Assembly (NCBI RefSeq): GCF_050271975.1
Contig: NZ_CP189850.1
Coordinates: 2,914,001-2,978,000, forward strand
Length of the DNA: 64,000 bases
From: Litorimonas sp947503715
Lineage (GTDB): Bacteria > Pseudomonadota > Alphaproteobacteria > Caulobacterales > Maricaulaceae
Direction of reading: 5' to 3'
The position numbers were made by a program, and so were the translations under genes. The notes under the pieces were generated by a model that made no database searches, was not told the DNA's origin, and was given only the letters and a program-made list of their open reading frames with translations. Shown here piece by piece: positions 24,303-33,271 of this stretch (its first letter is position 1; each line of letters opens with the position of its first letter).

Positions 24303-24389
24303 TGGTGCCCAGAAGAGGACTCGAACCTCCACGTCCATACGGACACTAGCACCTGAAGCTAGCGCGTCTACCAATTCCGCCATCTGGGC
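24303..24389 (-). tRNA. tRNA-Leu(CAG)
   Basis: 87 bases including encoded CCA. The acceptor stem GCCCAGA/TCTGGGC, the A-box GCGGAATTGGTAGACGC, a 5-bp anticodon stem CTAGC/GCTAG with loop TTCAGGT (anticodon CAG), a long variable arm GTCC-GTAT-GGAC and the T-arm GGTTCGAGTCC are all present. The long variable arm and anticodon identify leucine, CUG codons. Its 3' end is the integration site of the neighbouring island and remains intact. Confidence 0.97.
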
Positions 24390-24454
24390 ACGTCATTGGA
24401 AGCGGGCGTTTAACCCTGCCCTGCTCTATCGTCAAGCGGGGAAAGGTGCGAAAC

Positions 24455-25009
24455 TTACGGTGCCACACCCTCACCCAATAGGGGGAATGTGGCTTCTTCG
24501 CGGTACATATTCGGTCCGCGCTTTTTTGTATGGCTGGAGACGAGGCTGAAACTGTCGACGAGGAAGGGCCGCGTGCTCCAATCCGCCAAGCGTTGCTCAA
24601 AAGAAATGATCCGGTCGAGCGGGGATTTTGGCTTCATATAGGCCATCGTCACGTGGGGCGTATATTTGCGGGCTTCCATCTGGATATCTGCGCGGCGGGC
24701 GGCGTGGCGGCAATGGGTATTGAGCCGGATAAGTTCCGGCGACGGCGACACGCCCGCCCAAATCGCATGCGGTTCCGTTTTCCCGAAATGCCCACCGCCC
24801 TCAAGATTTAATTCAAAACTGCCCATGCGGAGTTTACCGAGTTCTTGGTCCAATAGTTCCGCTCCGTCCGCATCCACGTCACCAAAAAAACCAAGCGTGA
24901 TGTGCAGCTTCTCTTCACTGACCCAGCGCGCGCCTGCCACACCTTTCTGTTCGCGCGTGCAATCAAGCGCGATTTTTTCAGGCAGGAAAATGGCGGCGAA
25001 GAGTTTCAT
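24455..25009 (-). CDS. thpR: RNA 2',3'-cyclic phosphodiesterase (ThpR/LigT)
   Basis: 184 residues, the normal length of the 2H phosphoesterase family. Both catalytic H-x-T motifs are present: H36-x-T38 in LHITLGFFGD and H119-x-T121 in PHVTMAYMKP. The enzyme opens RNA 2',3'-cyclic ends to 2'-phosphates in the cytoplasm and can ligate tRNA half molecules in vitro. The gene starts 6 bases after the stop of the aldo/keto reductase on the same strand, so they are probably co-transcribed, and ends 66 bases from the tRNA-Leu gene. Confidence 0.92.
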   Translation of the reverse strand: MKLFAAIFLPEKIALDCTREQKGVAGARWVSEEKLHITLGFFGDVDADGAELLDQELGKLRMGSFELNLEGGGHFGKTEPHAIWAGVSPSPELIRLNTHCRHAARRADIQMEARKYTPHVTMAYMKPKSPLDRIISFEQRLADWSTRPFLVDSFSLVSSHTKKRGPNMYREEATFPLLGEGVAP

Positions 25010-25015
25010 TAAAGT

Positions 25016-26062
25016 CTAGCGACTGGCAGGGCAGCGATAGGTTTTGTGGATACGGCGGGCTTCCCGTTCCATATCGTCCGTCCAGTCTATCTCATGGGCC
25101 GCAATATTCTCTTCCAACTGAGACAGGCTTGTCGCGCCGATAATATTGCTGGTCAAAAATTCACGGGTTTCGACAAATTTCAACGCAAACTGTGTTGGCG
25201 TCAGGCCCAACTTCCGGGCTGTCGTGTTGCAATCCAAATAGGCCGCTTCCGCATTTTGCCAGCCCGTCATAAATTGCGGGAAGAGATCGCCGCGAGACCC
25301 TTTCGGTGTCGCACTATTATCATATTTTCCGGTCAACACGCCCATGGCTAGCGGTGAATAAGCCAGTAGGCCCACCTGTTCACGCATCGCGATTTCGGCG
25401 CGGTCATAATCGAACCGTCTTGCAATGAGGTTATACACGCATTGGTTTGACACCATCCGCGGAAGGGCCAACCGTTCAGCCAGTTCCAAAAACTTCATCG
25501 TGCCCCAGGCTGTCTCATTGGACAGGCCAATATGTCGGATATTGCCCTTTTCAACATGACGGGAAAGTGCACCGAGAATATCTTCCAGCGGGGTCATCTC
25601 GCCCGCATCATAGTCGTAATAACTATCAAATCCGAAACCCGGCATATCGCGGTCCGGCCAGTGAAGTTGGTAGAGATCGATATAATCGGTTTGTAGACGT
25701 CGGAGGGAGTTTTCGACCGCCTCGTCAATTTGTTCCGGCGTATGGCGAGTCTGTTCAACATCCCCGTCACGGCACCATGTCATGCCGGATCGGCCTGTAA
25801 CTTTTGTGGCCAGTACATATTTATCGCGGTTCTTGCGCGCCGCGATCCATGTTCCAATATACGCTTCCGTCCGGCCCTGCGTCTTGGCTTCGCCGGGGAC
25901 GGGATACATTTCCGCCGTGTCGATAAAGTTGATGCCCCGGTCCAGGGCATAATCCAACTGATCATGCGCTTCGGCTTCTGTGTTCTGCTTGCCCCATGTC
26001 ATCGTGCCGAGACAAACCGAGGTCACCTCTATATCTGTCCGACCGAGTTTACGAAGTTCCAT
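25016..26062 (-). CDS. tas: NADP(H)-dependent aldo/keto reductase, Tas-like
   Basis: 348 residues, a TIM-barrel reductase. The catalytic tetrad is visible: D48 (FIDTAEMY), Y53, K87 (LATKVTG) and H134 (YQLHWPDRD). The N-terminus MELRKLGRTDIEVTSVCLGT and the insert TWCRDG resemble the Tas subfamily of E. coli. Substrates are probably aldehydes or ketones in general reduction; the physiological one is unknown. It heads a two-gene unit with thpR, and the region to 26188 separates it from the divergent Bax-inhibitor-like gene. Confidence 0.9.
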   Translation of the reverse strand: MELRKLGRTDIEVTSVCLGTMTWGKQNTEAEAHDQLDYALDRGINFIDTAEMYPVPGEAKTQGRTEAYIGTWIAARKNRDKYVLATKVTGRSGMTWCRDGDVEQTRHTPEQIDEAVENSLRRLQTDYIDLYQLHWPDRDMPGFGFDSYYDYDAGEMTPLEDILGALSRHVEKGNIRHIGLSNETAWGTMKFLELAERLALPRMVSNQCVYNLIARRFDYDRAEIAMREQVGLLAYSPLAMGVLTGKYDNSATPKGSRGDLFPQFMTGWQNAEAAYLDCNTTARKLGLTPTQFALKFVETREFLTSNIIGATSLSQLEENIAAHEIDWTDDMEREARRIHKTYRCPASR

Positions 26063-26187
26063 AGGTTTTCCTTATGAGAGCTGTGACAATTAAGTATAAT
26101 GAGGAATGTTTGTATTCGCGTGCAAAAACTACTATATAGACGCTAACACCGTCGCAACGGTCAAAATGTCATGTTCAAGGAGATGTC

Positions 26188-26922
26188 ATGAACGATTTTA
26201 ATACACGCACCACCGGCGCCGTCGCGCCAACGGATGCCGGCCTACGTGATTTCATGTTGGGTACCTATCGCTATATGGCTATGGCCATGGCGGTCACAGC
26301 CATCGTCGCCTATTTCACAGGCCAAGCCATTATGGCCAACCCGGCGCTTGGCGCACTGATCTATAATCCGATCACGGCGATTGCCACGATTGGTATTATC
26401 ATGTTCGGGTTTGGTGCCGTCGGACGCAAGCTTCCCTCTATGTCGATGGGCGGTGTGCTAACGTTCCTCTTCGGCTTTGCAGCCTTTATGGGCCTCATCA
26501 TGTCGGCCTATGCCACTGCATTTTATGACCCCTATGTCGTTGCGAAGATTTTCTTCATGACGGTCGCTATGTTTGGCGCGTTGAGCCTATTCGGTTACAC
26601 GACCTCGTTTAATCTGAACGCGATCATCAAATATGCTGTCGCTGCCTTTATGGGTTATATCGCCCTAGCTGTGCTTGGCATGTTCATACCAGCGCTCAGC
26701 GTGACAGCAGGTGGCCCACTCGGCATCGCAATCAATATCATCGCGCTTGCAGCTATCGCCGTTATTGCAGCATGGGAAACGCAGAACTTGAAGCGTATCT
26801 ATTACAGCATGGCCGGCAATGCCGCGATGCTCGGAAAAATGAGCGCGTTCGGTGCCGCGTCGCTTCTGCTGACTTTCATCAACATGTTCCAAATCCTTAT
26901 GAGCCTCTTCGGTCGCGACTGA
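26188..26922 (+). CDS. Bax inhibitor-1/YccA family membrane protein
   Basis: 244 residues with about seven hydrophobic helices and the family look: FMLGTYRYMAMAMAVTAIVA at the N-terminus, FGALSLFGYTTSFNL in the middle and AWETQNLKRIYY near the end, where aspartate/glutamate residues of the family form a pH-sensitive calcium-leak site. In bacteria, relatives such as YccA bind or modulate the membrane protease FtsH. AAGGAG stands 6 bases before the ATG, and a strong terminator follows, so it is a single-gene unit. Confidence 0.92.
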   Translation: MNDFNTRTTGAVAPTDAGLRDFMLGTYRYMAMAMAVTAIVAYFTGQAIMANPALGALIYNPITAIATIGIIMFGFGAVGRKLPSMSMGGVLTFLFGFAAFMGLIMSAYATAFYDPYVVAKIFFMTVAMFGALSLFGYTTSFNLNAIIKYAVAAFMGYIALAVLGMFIPALSVTAGGPLGIAINIIALAAIAVIAAWETQNLKRIYYSMAGNAAMLGKMSAFGAASLLLTFINMFQILMSLFGRD

Positions 26923-26947
26923 TTTTCGGAAGAGATATGAATAGAGA

Positions 26948-26973
26948 AACCCGCCCTTTGTGGCGGGTTTTTT
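26948..26973 (+). terminator. rho-independent terminator after the Bax-inhibitor-like gene
   Basis: AACCCGCC and GGCGGGTT form an 8-bp stem with a 6-base loop followed by a T-run, 25 bases past the stop codon. Confidence 0.9.
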
Positions 26974-26994
26974 ATTGGGTTGCGATTGATATTA

Positions 26995-27128
26995 CCTCTC
27001 CCGGGGAGAGGTCGCCATGAGTGTAGCGAATTGGCGGGTGAGGGGAAAACATGCGCGCCGGCAGGCGCTCTTCATTAATCCGATAGAACAGGAGCAGGCT
27101 GCCGCCTGCATTATTCCCATCACCCCGC
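26995..27128. repeat. clustered inverted repeats (REP-like)
   Basis: The non-coding DNA here is built of hairpins: CCTCTCCC-G-GGGAGAGG at 26995-27011, GCAGGC-TGCC-GCCTGC at 27094-27109, and an outer pair GGCGGGTGAGGGG (27033) with CCCATCACCCCGC (27116). It resembles repetitive extragenic palindromic elements. No other copy is seen in this window. Confidence 0.5.
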
Positions 27129-27194
27129 GAGGAGGTGATTCCAAACACACATGTTTAACACACCCTTAATGCCGAAACGGCTATTCCCTCCGCT

Positions 27195-29051
27195 ATGCGT
27201 CTTTCTCGGACATTGCTAAAAAACACAGCCATCGCCGGTATCGCCTGCGCTTATCTCGGTGGCATGGGCCTCCTCTCAATTTTCGCCGTCGCCGCGAAAG
27301 ACATGCCCGACCCGAAACGCCTTTGGGAGAAGCAACGTCCCGTTTCTGTGCAAATCCTTGACCGCAATGGCCGCGACGTCTTGGTCCGCGGCGCCAGCAG
27401 TGAACGCCCCGTCGATCTGGACGCCCTGCCCTTTCACATTCCCATGACAATCCTCGCGACAGAAGATCGTCGTTTCCGCAATCATATGGGCATAGACCCG
27501 CGTGCCATCGGACGCGCCATGGTGAAGAATATCAAGGCTGGGCGTTATGTTGAGGGCGGCTCCACGCTGACTCAACAACTCTCCAAAAATGTCTTCCTGA
27601 CCTCTGACAAGAAAATGTCCCGCAAGGCACAGGAAGCCCTGCTGGCCATCTGGCTGGAACGCGATTTCACAAAAGATGAGTTACTGGAGATGTATCTCTC
27701 CCGCGTTTATTTCGGCAGTGGTGCCTGGGGCCTTGAGAGCGCCAGCCACCGTTATTTCGATAAGCCCGCAGCGCAACTCACACTCGCGGAAACAGCCATA
27801 CTGTCAGGCTTGTTGAACGCGCCGTCTTCCGCCAATCCCGTCGCCAACTTCGAAAGGTCGAAAAGGCGTCAAGAAGTCGTGCTGGACGCCATGCAACGGC
27901 AAGGCCTGCTGGAGGATGGCGTTCTCGCCGCAGCGATAGCCGATCCGATCACAATCCACAGTCCAACGGATACGGAGGGGGCACAATATTTCGCGGATTG
28001 GATCTGGGCCGATCTGGAAGATCATATCGGCATCCCGACGCAGGACATAGTTATCCGCACCACATTGGACATTAACGCACAGATCGCAGCGCAAAGCGCC
28101 CTGCTCGCCCATCTTGATATGGACCGAAACGCGACACAAGGCGCGGTGATCAGCCTTGATGGGACGGGCGGTGTCCGCGCCATGGTCGGCGGGGCGGATT
28201 ATGGTCAGTCGCAATTCAACCGCGCGACACAGGCGGTCCGCCAGCCCGGCTCCGCGTTTAAACCCTTCGTCTATCTGGCTGCCCTGCGCTCCGGCAAAAC
28301 GCCATGGGACACAGCCTTTGATGCGCCCATCGACATTGACGGTTGGAGTCCCGAAAATTTCACGGAGGAGCATCTCGGCACAGTAACGCTGACAACCGCG
28401 CTAGCCAAATCGCTGAACACGGTCGCCGTGGAACTGGGCGAAGACATCGGGCGCGACTCTGTCATCGGAACGGCGGAGCAGTTCGGCCTGACAGGTCTAA
28501 AACCTTATCGCAGTCTCGCCCTTGGCGCACAGGGGCAGACCCCACTCGCCATGACAGAGAGTTACCTGCCCTTTGCGAATTGGGGAACCTTACGCGAAGC
28601 CCATGGCATTCTTTCGATTTCCACAGCGGACGGGACACCACTTTATGACCGCATCGCCCCGCGCGGCGCTCTCGTCCTCGGCGCGCAGGAGATTGGCGAT
28701 ATGAACTATATGATGGTCGACACGGTCGAACGCGGAACGGGCCGTCGCGCCCAGCTCCAAAACCATGTGATTGCTGGGAAAACAGGCACGACGAATGATT
28801 TCCGCGATGCTTGGTTTATCGGTTATGCCCCTGACCGCGTGACATCGGTCTGGGTCGGAAATGATGATAACTCGCCGATGCAAAGCGTCACGGGCGGCAA
28901 TATCCCCGCCATGATTTTCGCAGACACCATGGCCGCACAATTACCGGAAACACCACAAGCCCGCCTGCCCGTCTCAACCAAGCCGGATTGGGCGCGAAAA
29001 GATGCACAGTTAAATAGTTTGCTGGACCAGCTCGAAACTCGTCTACCCTAA
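27195..29051 (+). CDS. class A penicillin-binding protein (transglycosylase/transpeptidase)
   Basis: 618 residues. One N-terminal membrane anchor (about residues 9-33) is followed by a GT51 glycosyltransferase domain with EDRRFRNHMGID, GGSTLTQQLSKN and the RKAQEALLAIWLE motif, then a transpeptidase domain with the active Ser in GSAFKPF, the SLN motif and KTGTTNDFRDAWF. It polymerises and cross-links peptidoglycan in the periplasm. It is shorter than PBP1A (~850) and lacks the C-terminal extension of PBP1C, so I leave it unnamed. No clear ribosome site precedes the ATG at 27195; the start is chosen because the anchor follows at once. Confidence 0.92.
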   Translation: MRLSRTLLKNTAIAGIACAYLGGMGLLSIFAVAAKDMPDPKRLWEKQRPVSVQILDRNGRDVLVRGASSERPVDLDALPFHIPMTILATEDRRFRNHMGIDPRAIGRAMVKNIKAGRYVEGGSTLTQQLSKNVFLTSDKKMSRKAQEALLAIWLERDFTKDELLEMYLSRVYFGSGAWGLESASHRYFDKPAAQLTLAETAILSGLLNAPSSANPVANFERSKRRQEVVLDAMQRQGLLEDGVLAAAIADPITIHSPTDTEGAQYFADWIWADLEDHIGIPTQDIVIRTTLDINAQIAAQSALLAHLDMDRNATQGAVISLDGTGGVRAMVGGADYGQSQFNRATQAVRQPGSAFKPFVYLAALRSGKTPWDTAFDAPIDIDGWSPENFTEEHLGTVTLTTALAKSLNTVAVELGEDIGRDSVIGTAEQFGLTGLKPYRSLALGAQGQTPLAMTESYLPFANWGTLREAHGILSISTADGTPLYDRIAPRGALVLGAQEIGDMNYMMVDTVERGTGRRAQLQNHVIAGKTGTTNDFRDAWFIGYAPDRVTSVWVGNDDNSPMQSVTGGNIPAMIFADTMAAQLPETPQARLPVSTKPDWARKDAQLNSLLDQLETRLP

Positions 29052-29096
29052 AGCGGCCAGGCCACTTGCCCTAGCTTATAGTCAGACGGCCAATAT

Positions 29097-30020
29097 TTAA
29101 GACGCGAGCCTTGCGCGTTCTTCCGGCGCATCTCTCTCATAGGTTTCCCATAAAACCGGTTCCGGGAAGGGGGGTGGATTATACCCTTTTCCGATAATTG
29201 ACTGATATTCTTGGTGAAAGCTCTCCCAAGGATGGTTCTCAGGCAAAACATTTGTCGCAACACCACCGTGAAATTGATGGAAGCTTCCCTCATCATTCAA
29301 AATTATGGGTGCAACAGGCGGTACATTAAAGACCCGTTCAATAAATTCATGATTGACCAAACCTCCACCGGGAGAGACAAAACGGCGGTCATATCCTCCG
29401 ACCTCCAAAAAATGCTCCCGGCCAAGCGCGACCCAGCTACATTCTGTCGGAAAACTGATGCCCACCCCCTTGACGGAAGAATCCGCCAGTGTGGAAATAT
29501 TGAAAAGGCGATAGCCATCCTGACGCCAATCAATTGACGATAACAGATCGTCCTCGACAGATTGATTGTAACCGGTTTGCATCGAAAGATTTTGAACATC
29601 CGGCCCTAAATGCCAAGCTAATGCGGCAATAAGAGGCCGGGCACCTATAGTCGTCGAGAGTTGCACATTTATGAGCCCATCGAGACTGGCTTTTACAATT
29701 CCAGGACTGAGCATCCGCGCTCCATCCACGACGAGTGCAATATAGGGCGCCCGCGCATGTTTGACGCCGACATTCACAGCCATCGCCGGAGAAGGCAGAT
29801 CGGTTTCATAATGAATGAGGGTGAAATTATCTCCAAATCCGTTGACGAATTCTTCCGTTAGAGGCGTGGACGACCCATTATCAACGGCGATCACTTCGTA
29901 ATCATATTCGCTCACACCAATCTGATATTCAGGGGAGAGCGTCGCCAGCGTGCGTTTGGCCTCACGCGCCATATCATGAAATATAACGATTATGGATAAT
30001 CTTGGAACTATGGATAACAT
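29097..30020 (-). CDS. family 2 glycosyltransferase
   Basis: 307 residues from the ATG at 30020, preferred over an upstream ATG at 30080 because AGGGG stands 9 bases before it and the Rossmann-like start LSIIVIFHDMAREAKRTLAT follows directly. The GT-A nucleotide-binding signature EVIAVDNGSSTPL is clear and VVDGARMLSPG takes the place of the DxD region. The donor and acceptor are unknown. It follows the M48-like peptidase gene by 22 bases on the same strand and ends 45 bases from the convergent PBP gene. Confidence 0.85.
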   Translation of the reverse strand: MLSIVPRLSIIVIFHDMAREAKRTLATLSPEYQIGVSEYDYEVIAVDNGSSTPLTEEFVNGFGDNFTLIHYETDLPSPAMAVNVGVKHARAPYIALVVDGARMLSPGIVKASLDGLINVQLSTTIGARPLIAALAWHLGPDVQNLSMQTGYNQSVEDDLLSSIDWRQDGYRLFNISTLADSSVKGVGISFPTECSWVALGREHFLEVGGYDRRFVSPGGGLVNHEFIERVFNVPPVAPIILNDEGSFHQFHGGVATNVLPENHPWESFHQEYQSIIGKGYNPPPFPEPVLWETYERDAPEERARLAS

Positions 30021-30042
30021 TTCTCGCACCCCTGCGTTTTTT

Positions 30043-30816
30043 TTAGAATAGAGCGCCAACCGCGTGGAGTCGAGCACCATTCTTGTTCAACCAGCGTTTA
30101 GCACCCTTTACATCATCAAATATTCTGTCGCAAACCCCCCAGAACGCGGCACTGTGATTGGCCTCGATCATATGGGCGCATTCATGGGCGGCGACATATT
30201 CGAGGACTTGCGGCGGCGCACAAATGAGCCGCCAGGAATAGGAAATATGCCCTTCTCCGTTACGCGTGATGCAGGACCCCCAGCGGCTTTCCGTATCGCG
30301 CACGCTAACCTTCCCGACGCGCTTGCCGAGTAGTTCGGCATAGTGATGGGACGCCGCCTCTAGTTCGGCTCTTGCCTCCCGAATGAGGAAACGGCGGACA
30401 CGACCGGGGAAACTTTCCCCATCGGGACTGGGTACGACAATCTTTTGCTGCACACGATCCACACGCGCACGTCCCCGGCCGGGCGGACAGACGAGACGGT
30501 AGGGTTTGCCCTGAAACAGAATACTCTCCCCCGGCACAAAAGGTTGCGGCGGCGGTAGGGCTTCCAATTGAACATCGATCCAATCGCGTTGTTGCGCCGC
30601 AAATTCTCGAGCTTTCGGGAAACTCCGCACGCCCGGTACGACGACATGGACTTCGCGAGCACTGGCTTTCACCTTTAATGTGATCCGCTTGGCCCGCTCC
30701 GAGAGCACATAGAGCAGGCGCGGATCCTGACTGTCTCGTAATGGGAAATCCGACTTGTCGGGGCGTCCGCCCGTGCTATCGTCCGATTTGAAAATGCTAT
30801 TTAGAAAGCCGCTCAT
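30043..30816 (-). CDS. M48-like (YgjP/DUF45) zinc metallopeptidase
   Basis: 257 residues from the ATG at 30816. Characteristic elements of the YgjP/DUF45 family are RWGSC, ISYSWRLICAPPQVLEYVAA, the zinc motif HECAH (AAHECAHMIEANHSAAFW; HExxH form with Cys-Ala between) and a third ligand region after it. Such proteins are SprT-like cytoplasmic metallopeptidases of poorly known role. The start lies one base from that of the divergent lipoprotein gene, so each promoter must lie inside the other gene; an earlier start at 30972 would overlap that gene fully and is less likely. Confidence 0.87.
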   Translation of the reverse strand: MSGFLNSIFKSDDSTGGRPDKSDFPLRDSQDPRLLYVLSERAKRITLKVKASAREVHVVVPGVRSFPKAREFAAQQRDWIDVQLEALPPPQPFVPGESILFQGKPYRLVCPPGRGRARVDRVQQKIVVPSPDGESFPGRVRRFLIREARAELEAASHHYAELLGKRVGKVSVRDTESRWGSCITRNGEGHISYSWRLICAPPQVLEYVAAHECAHMIEANHSAAFWGVCDRIFDDVKGAKRWLNKNGARLHAVGALF

Positions 30817-30817
30817 A

Positions 30818-32431
30818 ATGCTCTTTGCAAAGCCATCCTTATTGAAAATATCGGTCAGCGCAGTCGCGCTCTCCACCTTACTGATAGTGGGGGGATGCAA
30901 CCGCGCCGACAAGGGGCAAGGTGCGTTGAAGTCCAATGAAATGGCCGCGCTCAACCTTGACCGTGCGGACACCCGGGTCTTTTCGAAACATTTCGAGCTC
31001 GCAAATTGCGAAACAGACGAGATGGAAGCCCTTGGCGCACTTGCGGGACTCGGCCTCGGTGAAAATGGCGAATCAGGTGTGAGCTTTGCCGCGCGGGAGA
31101 TTGACGGCGCGACGGTGACTTACCGCGATCTGAAAGTGCGTGACGAGACGGCGTCCATCGACGCATTTACCGCCGATCTCGCGACCTTCCACTGCGCGGC
31201 CATGACGGATGAAGGTCCAAGCTATGACCGCCTCGACCTCGGCAACGCGATGATCCGCGACGAGGATGTCACCTTCAACTTCGAGACGCTGAACATTAGC
31301 GAGCCGACACCGGATGCGGCCGCCGCAATTGTCGGCGGCATGCTGGGGCCCATTTCCGGCAGTCAGGAGGGCAATATCGGTTTTGGCGGTATTTCCCTGA
31401 CGGGCGCGACCGTGACAGGCGAGGGCTTTACGGGCAAGCTGGACACGCTAGCCTGGGGCGAAACACGCGAAAACGATCTTCAGGGTCTTGCCGATATGAT
31501 GGTCGAGAATTTAAAGGTGAGCTTTGCGAGTCAGGACGGTGCAGACGGATTGGAATTGACATTTGACGGCATGAGCGCGCGGAATTTCGCCGTGGGTGGT
31601 CTGGACGCTTCGCAAGTCTCGACCTCCGGCGTTGTCGGGTCCGTGCTGGACGGCTTTACCCTCATGAAAAAGCCCTATGACGAATTTGTCGTGGGGCAGC
31701 TAAAACTGGCCTCGCCGGAATTCGATGTCAATTTTCAGGGTATAGAAGGACAGGCGACAGAAAATGGCGATGTCGTGTCCGTGGTCCAGACCCTCAAACC
31801 CGTAACGATCAATCTGAAGCCGGAAATGGGTCAGAAACCCAACACGGCGGGGATATATCAGCAGCTCAAAACCCTCGGTTTCGAGTCCATGCGATTCTCC
31901 GGCAGCTCAGAATCGACGCTGGACAAACGCGATGACTCCCTCACCGTCTCCGACGGCCTCCTCATCATGGATGACGCCTTTCGCCTAAATTTCGAATATT
32001 CCGCCGAAGGGCTGAACGATATGGTCGAGACGATGAAGGGGATGACCGATCTGGAGCTGCGCCAGAACCCGCTCGCCGCCTATGACCCACTGAAACTCCG
32101 CTCCATGCGGATCACATTGGAGGATAATTCCATCACGACGCGTGGATTGAAACTGGCGTCGGAGATGACGGGCCAGTCGGAGAAGAATGTCAAACGCATG
32201 CTGGGTGTCGCCGTCCTCGGCGCAGCCCTCGCCGCGCAGAATGATGTGCAAGCCGAAGTCTATTCTGAAACCACCGCCGCCTTCGCAGATTTCGTCAAAA
32301 ATGGCGGAACACTGACCATAGAGGCCAACCCGCCGGAACCCTTCCCCCTCACCCCACTGATTTCTGGCGGAGGCGAAGATATTGATCCGGACACGCTCGG
32401 TTTTTCCGCATCGCAAGCCCCGACTGAATAA
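30818..32431 (+). CDS. putative outer-membrane lipoprotein, unknown function
   Basis: 537 residues from the ATG at 30818; the frame is open back to 30755. A lipoprotein signal peptide is evident: charged start, hydrophobic SVSAVALSTLLIVGG and Cys of the lipobox LIVGGC. The mature protein is soluble and repetitive in style (phrases such as VTYRDLKVRDE and TVTGEGFTGKLDTLAWGE) and ends in a proline/acidic tail. I do not recognise a family. The stop overlaps the start of the TMEM175-like gene by one base (TAATG), which implies translational coupling. The start touches that of the divergent peptidase gene. Confidence 0.8.
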   Translation: MLFAKPSLLKISVSAVALSTLLIVGGCNRADKGQGALKSNEMAALNLDRADTRVFSKHFELANCETDEMEALGALAGLGLGENGESGVSFAAREIDGATVTYRDLKVRDETASIDAFTADLATFHCAAMTDEGPSYDRLDLGNAMIRDEDVTFNFETLNISEPTPDAAAAIVGGMLGPISGSQEGNIGFGGISLTGATVTGEGFTGKLDTLAWGETRENDLQGLADMMVENLKVSFASQDGADGLELTFDGMSARNFAVGGLDASQVSTSGVVGSVLDGFTLMKKPYDEFVVGQLKLASPEFDVNFQGIEGQATENGDVVSVVQTLKPVTINLKPEMGQKPNTAGIYQQLKTLGFESMRFSGSSESTLDKRDDSLTVSDGLLIMDDAFRLNFEYSAEGLNDMVETMKGMTDLELRQNPLAAYDPLKLRSMRITLEDNSITTRGLKLASEMTGQSEKNVKRMLGVAVLGAALAAQNDVQAEVYSETTAAFADFVKNGGTLTIEANPPEPFPLTPLISGGGEDIDPDTLGFSASQAPTE

Positions 32432-33162
32432 TGATCCGAGGGGCATTGGACGATTTTAAAGGGCTGGACCACGATCCGGATTTCCGCTGGCGCGGGACCA
32501 ATGTCACGCGTATTGAAAACCTGTCTGATATTGTCTTCGCGATTGCGCTCGGCATGTTGATTACGGGGGTGGATGCCCCGCGGGATATTGCCGGATTGCG
32601 GCAATTCCTCTGGAATGTCTTCCCGACAGCGCTCGGTTTCGCCGTACTTCTGGGACTCTGGCACGGCCATTACACATTCTTCCGGCGCTACGGCGTGGCG
32701 GACAAGACGATTATTTTCCTGAATGCAATTTTGATTTTCGTCGTACTGTTCATGGCCTACCCCCTCCGCTTTGCCTTTGATTCGCTCTTTGCTTTCATGA
32801 CGGGAGACATTGACAGATCCGTCGGCATGGGCGTCATGAGCCTCAAGATCGCCGGAGAATTCGTGGCCTTTTTCAGCCTCGGCTACGCGATTGCCTTCCT
32901 GATCTTTGCCCTCATGTACGGTCATATCCTCAAGAAAGCGGAATTGCTGGCCCTCAACGGCTTCGAACTGGCGCTGACCCAACAGATGCGGGCGACACGC
33001 TACGGCCAATGCGCCATCGCGCTCTTCACGGCGGTCATGGCCTATTGGTCGCCGCTCTATCCCCTGGCGGGGATCTTCCACACATTTTTCTTTCTGGCCT
33101 ATTGGTATGCAGAAAAGCGCTACCCCTCCAAACATCTCATGGTCGCACATTCAGATTCGTAG
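32431..33162 (+). CDS. TMEM175/DUF1211-family membrane protein
   Basis: 243 residues with about six hydrophobic helices. The first helix carries RIENLSDIVFAIALGMLI, the signature of bacterial TMEM175-type proteins (R-x-E-x-x-S-D-x-x-F-A-I-A), several of which form potassium channels. A second repeat-like half is seen from about residue 120. The start overlaps the stop of the upstream lipoprotein. Channel activity is inferred from the family. Confidence 0.82.
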   Translation: MIRGALDDFKGLDHDPDFRWRGTNVTRIENLSDIVFAIALGMLITGVDAPRDIAGLRQFLWNVFPTALGFAVLLGLWHGHYTFFRRYGVADKTIIFLNAILIFVVLFMAYPLRFAFDSLFAFMTGDIDRSVGMGVMSLKIAGEFVAFFSLGYAIAFLIFALMYGHILKKAELLALNGFELALTQQMRATRYGQCAIALFTAVMAYWSPLYPLAGIFHTFFFLAYWYAEKRYPSKHLMVAHSDS

Positions 33163-33271
33163 GCCGACCTGCGCGAATTGGCCGCCCCCTGCGCCTTGAA
33201 ACCTTCGTCTGCGCGTCGCATATGATGTTCAAAGAATTCAATCCTCCAATCCTCAAGAAGGGGAAGTCCAT

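Larger units (their letters stand above)
3588..24305. mobile_element. genomic island at tRNA-Leu carrying the giant adhesin
   Basis: The right border is the 3' end of tRNA-Leu(CAG), followed on the same strand by a P4-family integrase, the standard layout of tRNA islands. The left border is proposed at the imperfect tRNA-end copy at 3588-3604. Between them are two degraded recombinases, an AlpA regulator, small island proteins and the 15.9-kb adhesin gene. The integrase remnant and relaxase tail left of 3588 would belong to a second element in tandem at the same site. All recombinases seen are broken, so the element is probably fixed. The border on the left is inference; the right border is well supported. 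Confidence 0.5.

Noticed and set aside
27120..27140. GGAGGTGATT before the PBP gene as its ribosome site
   Set aside because: It is over 50 bases from the ATG and part of the inverted-repeat cluster.
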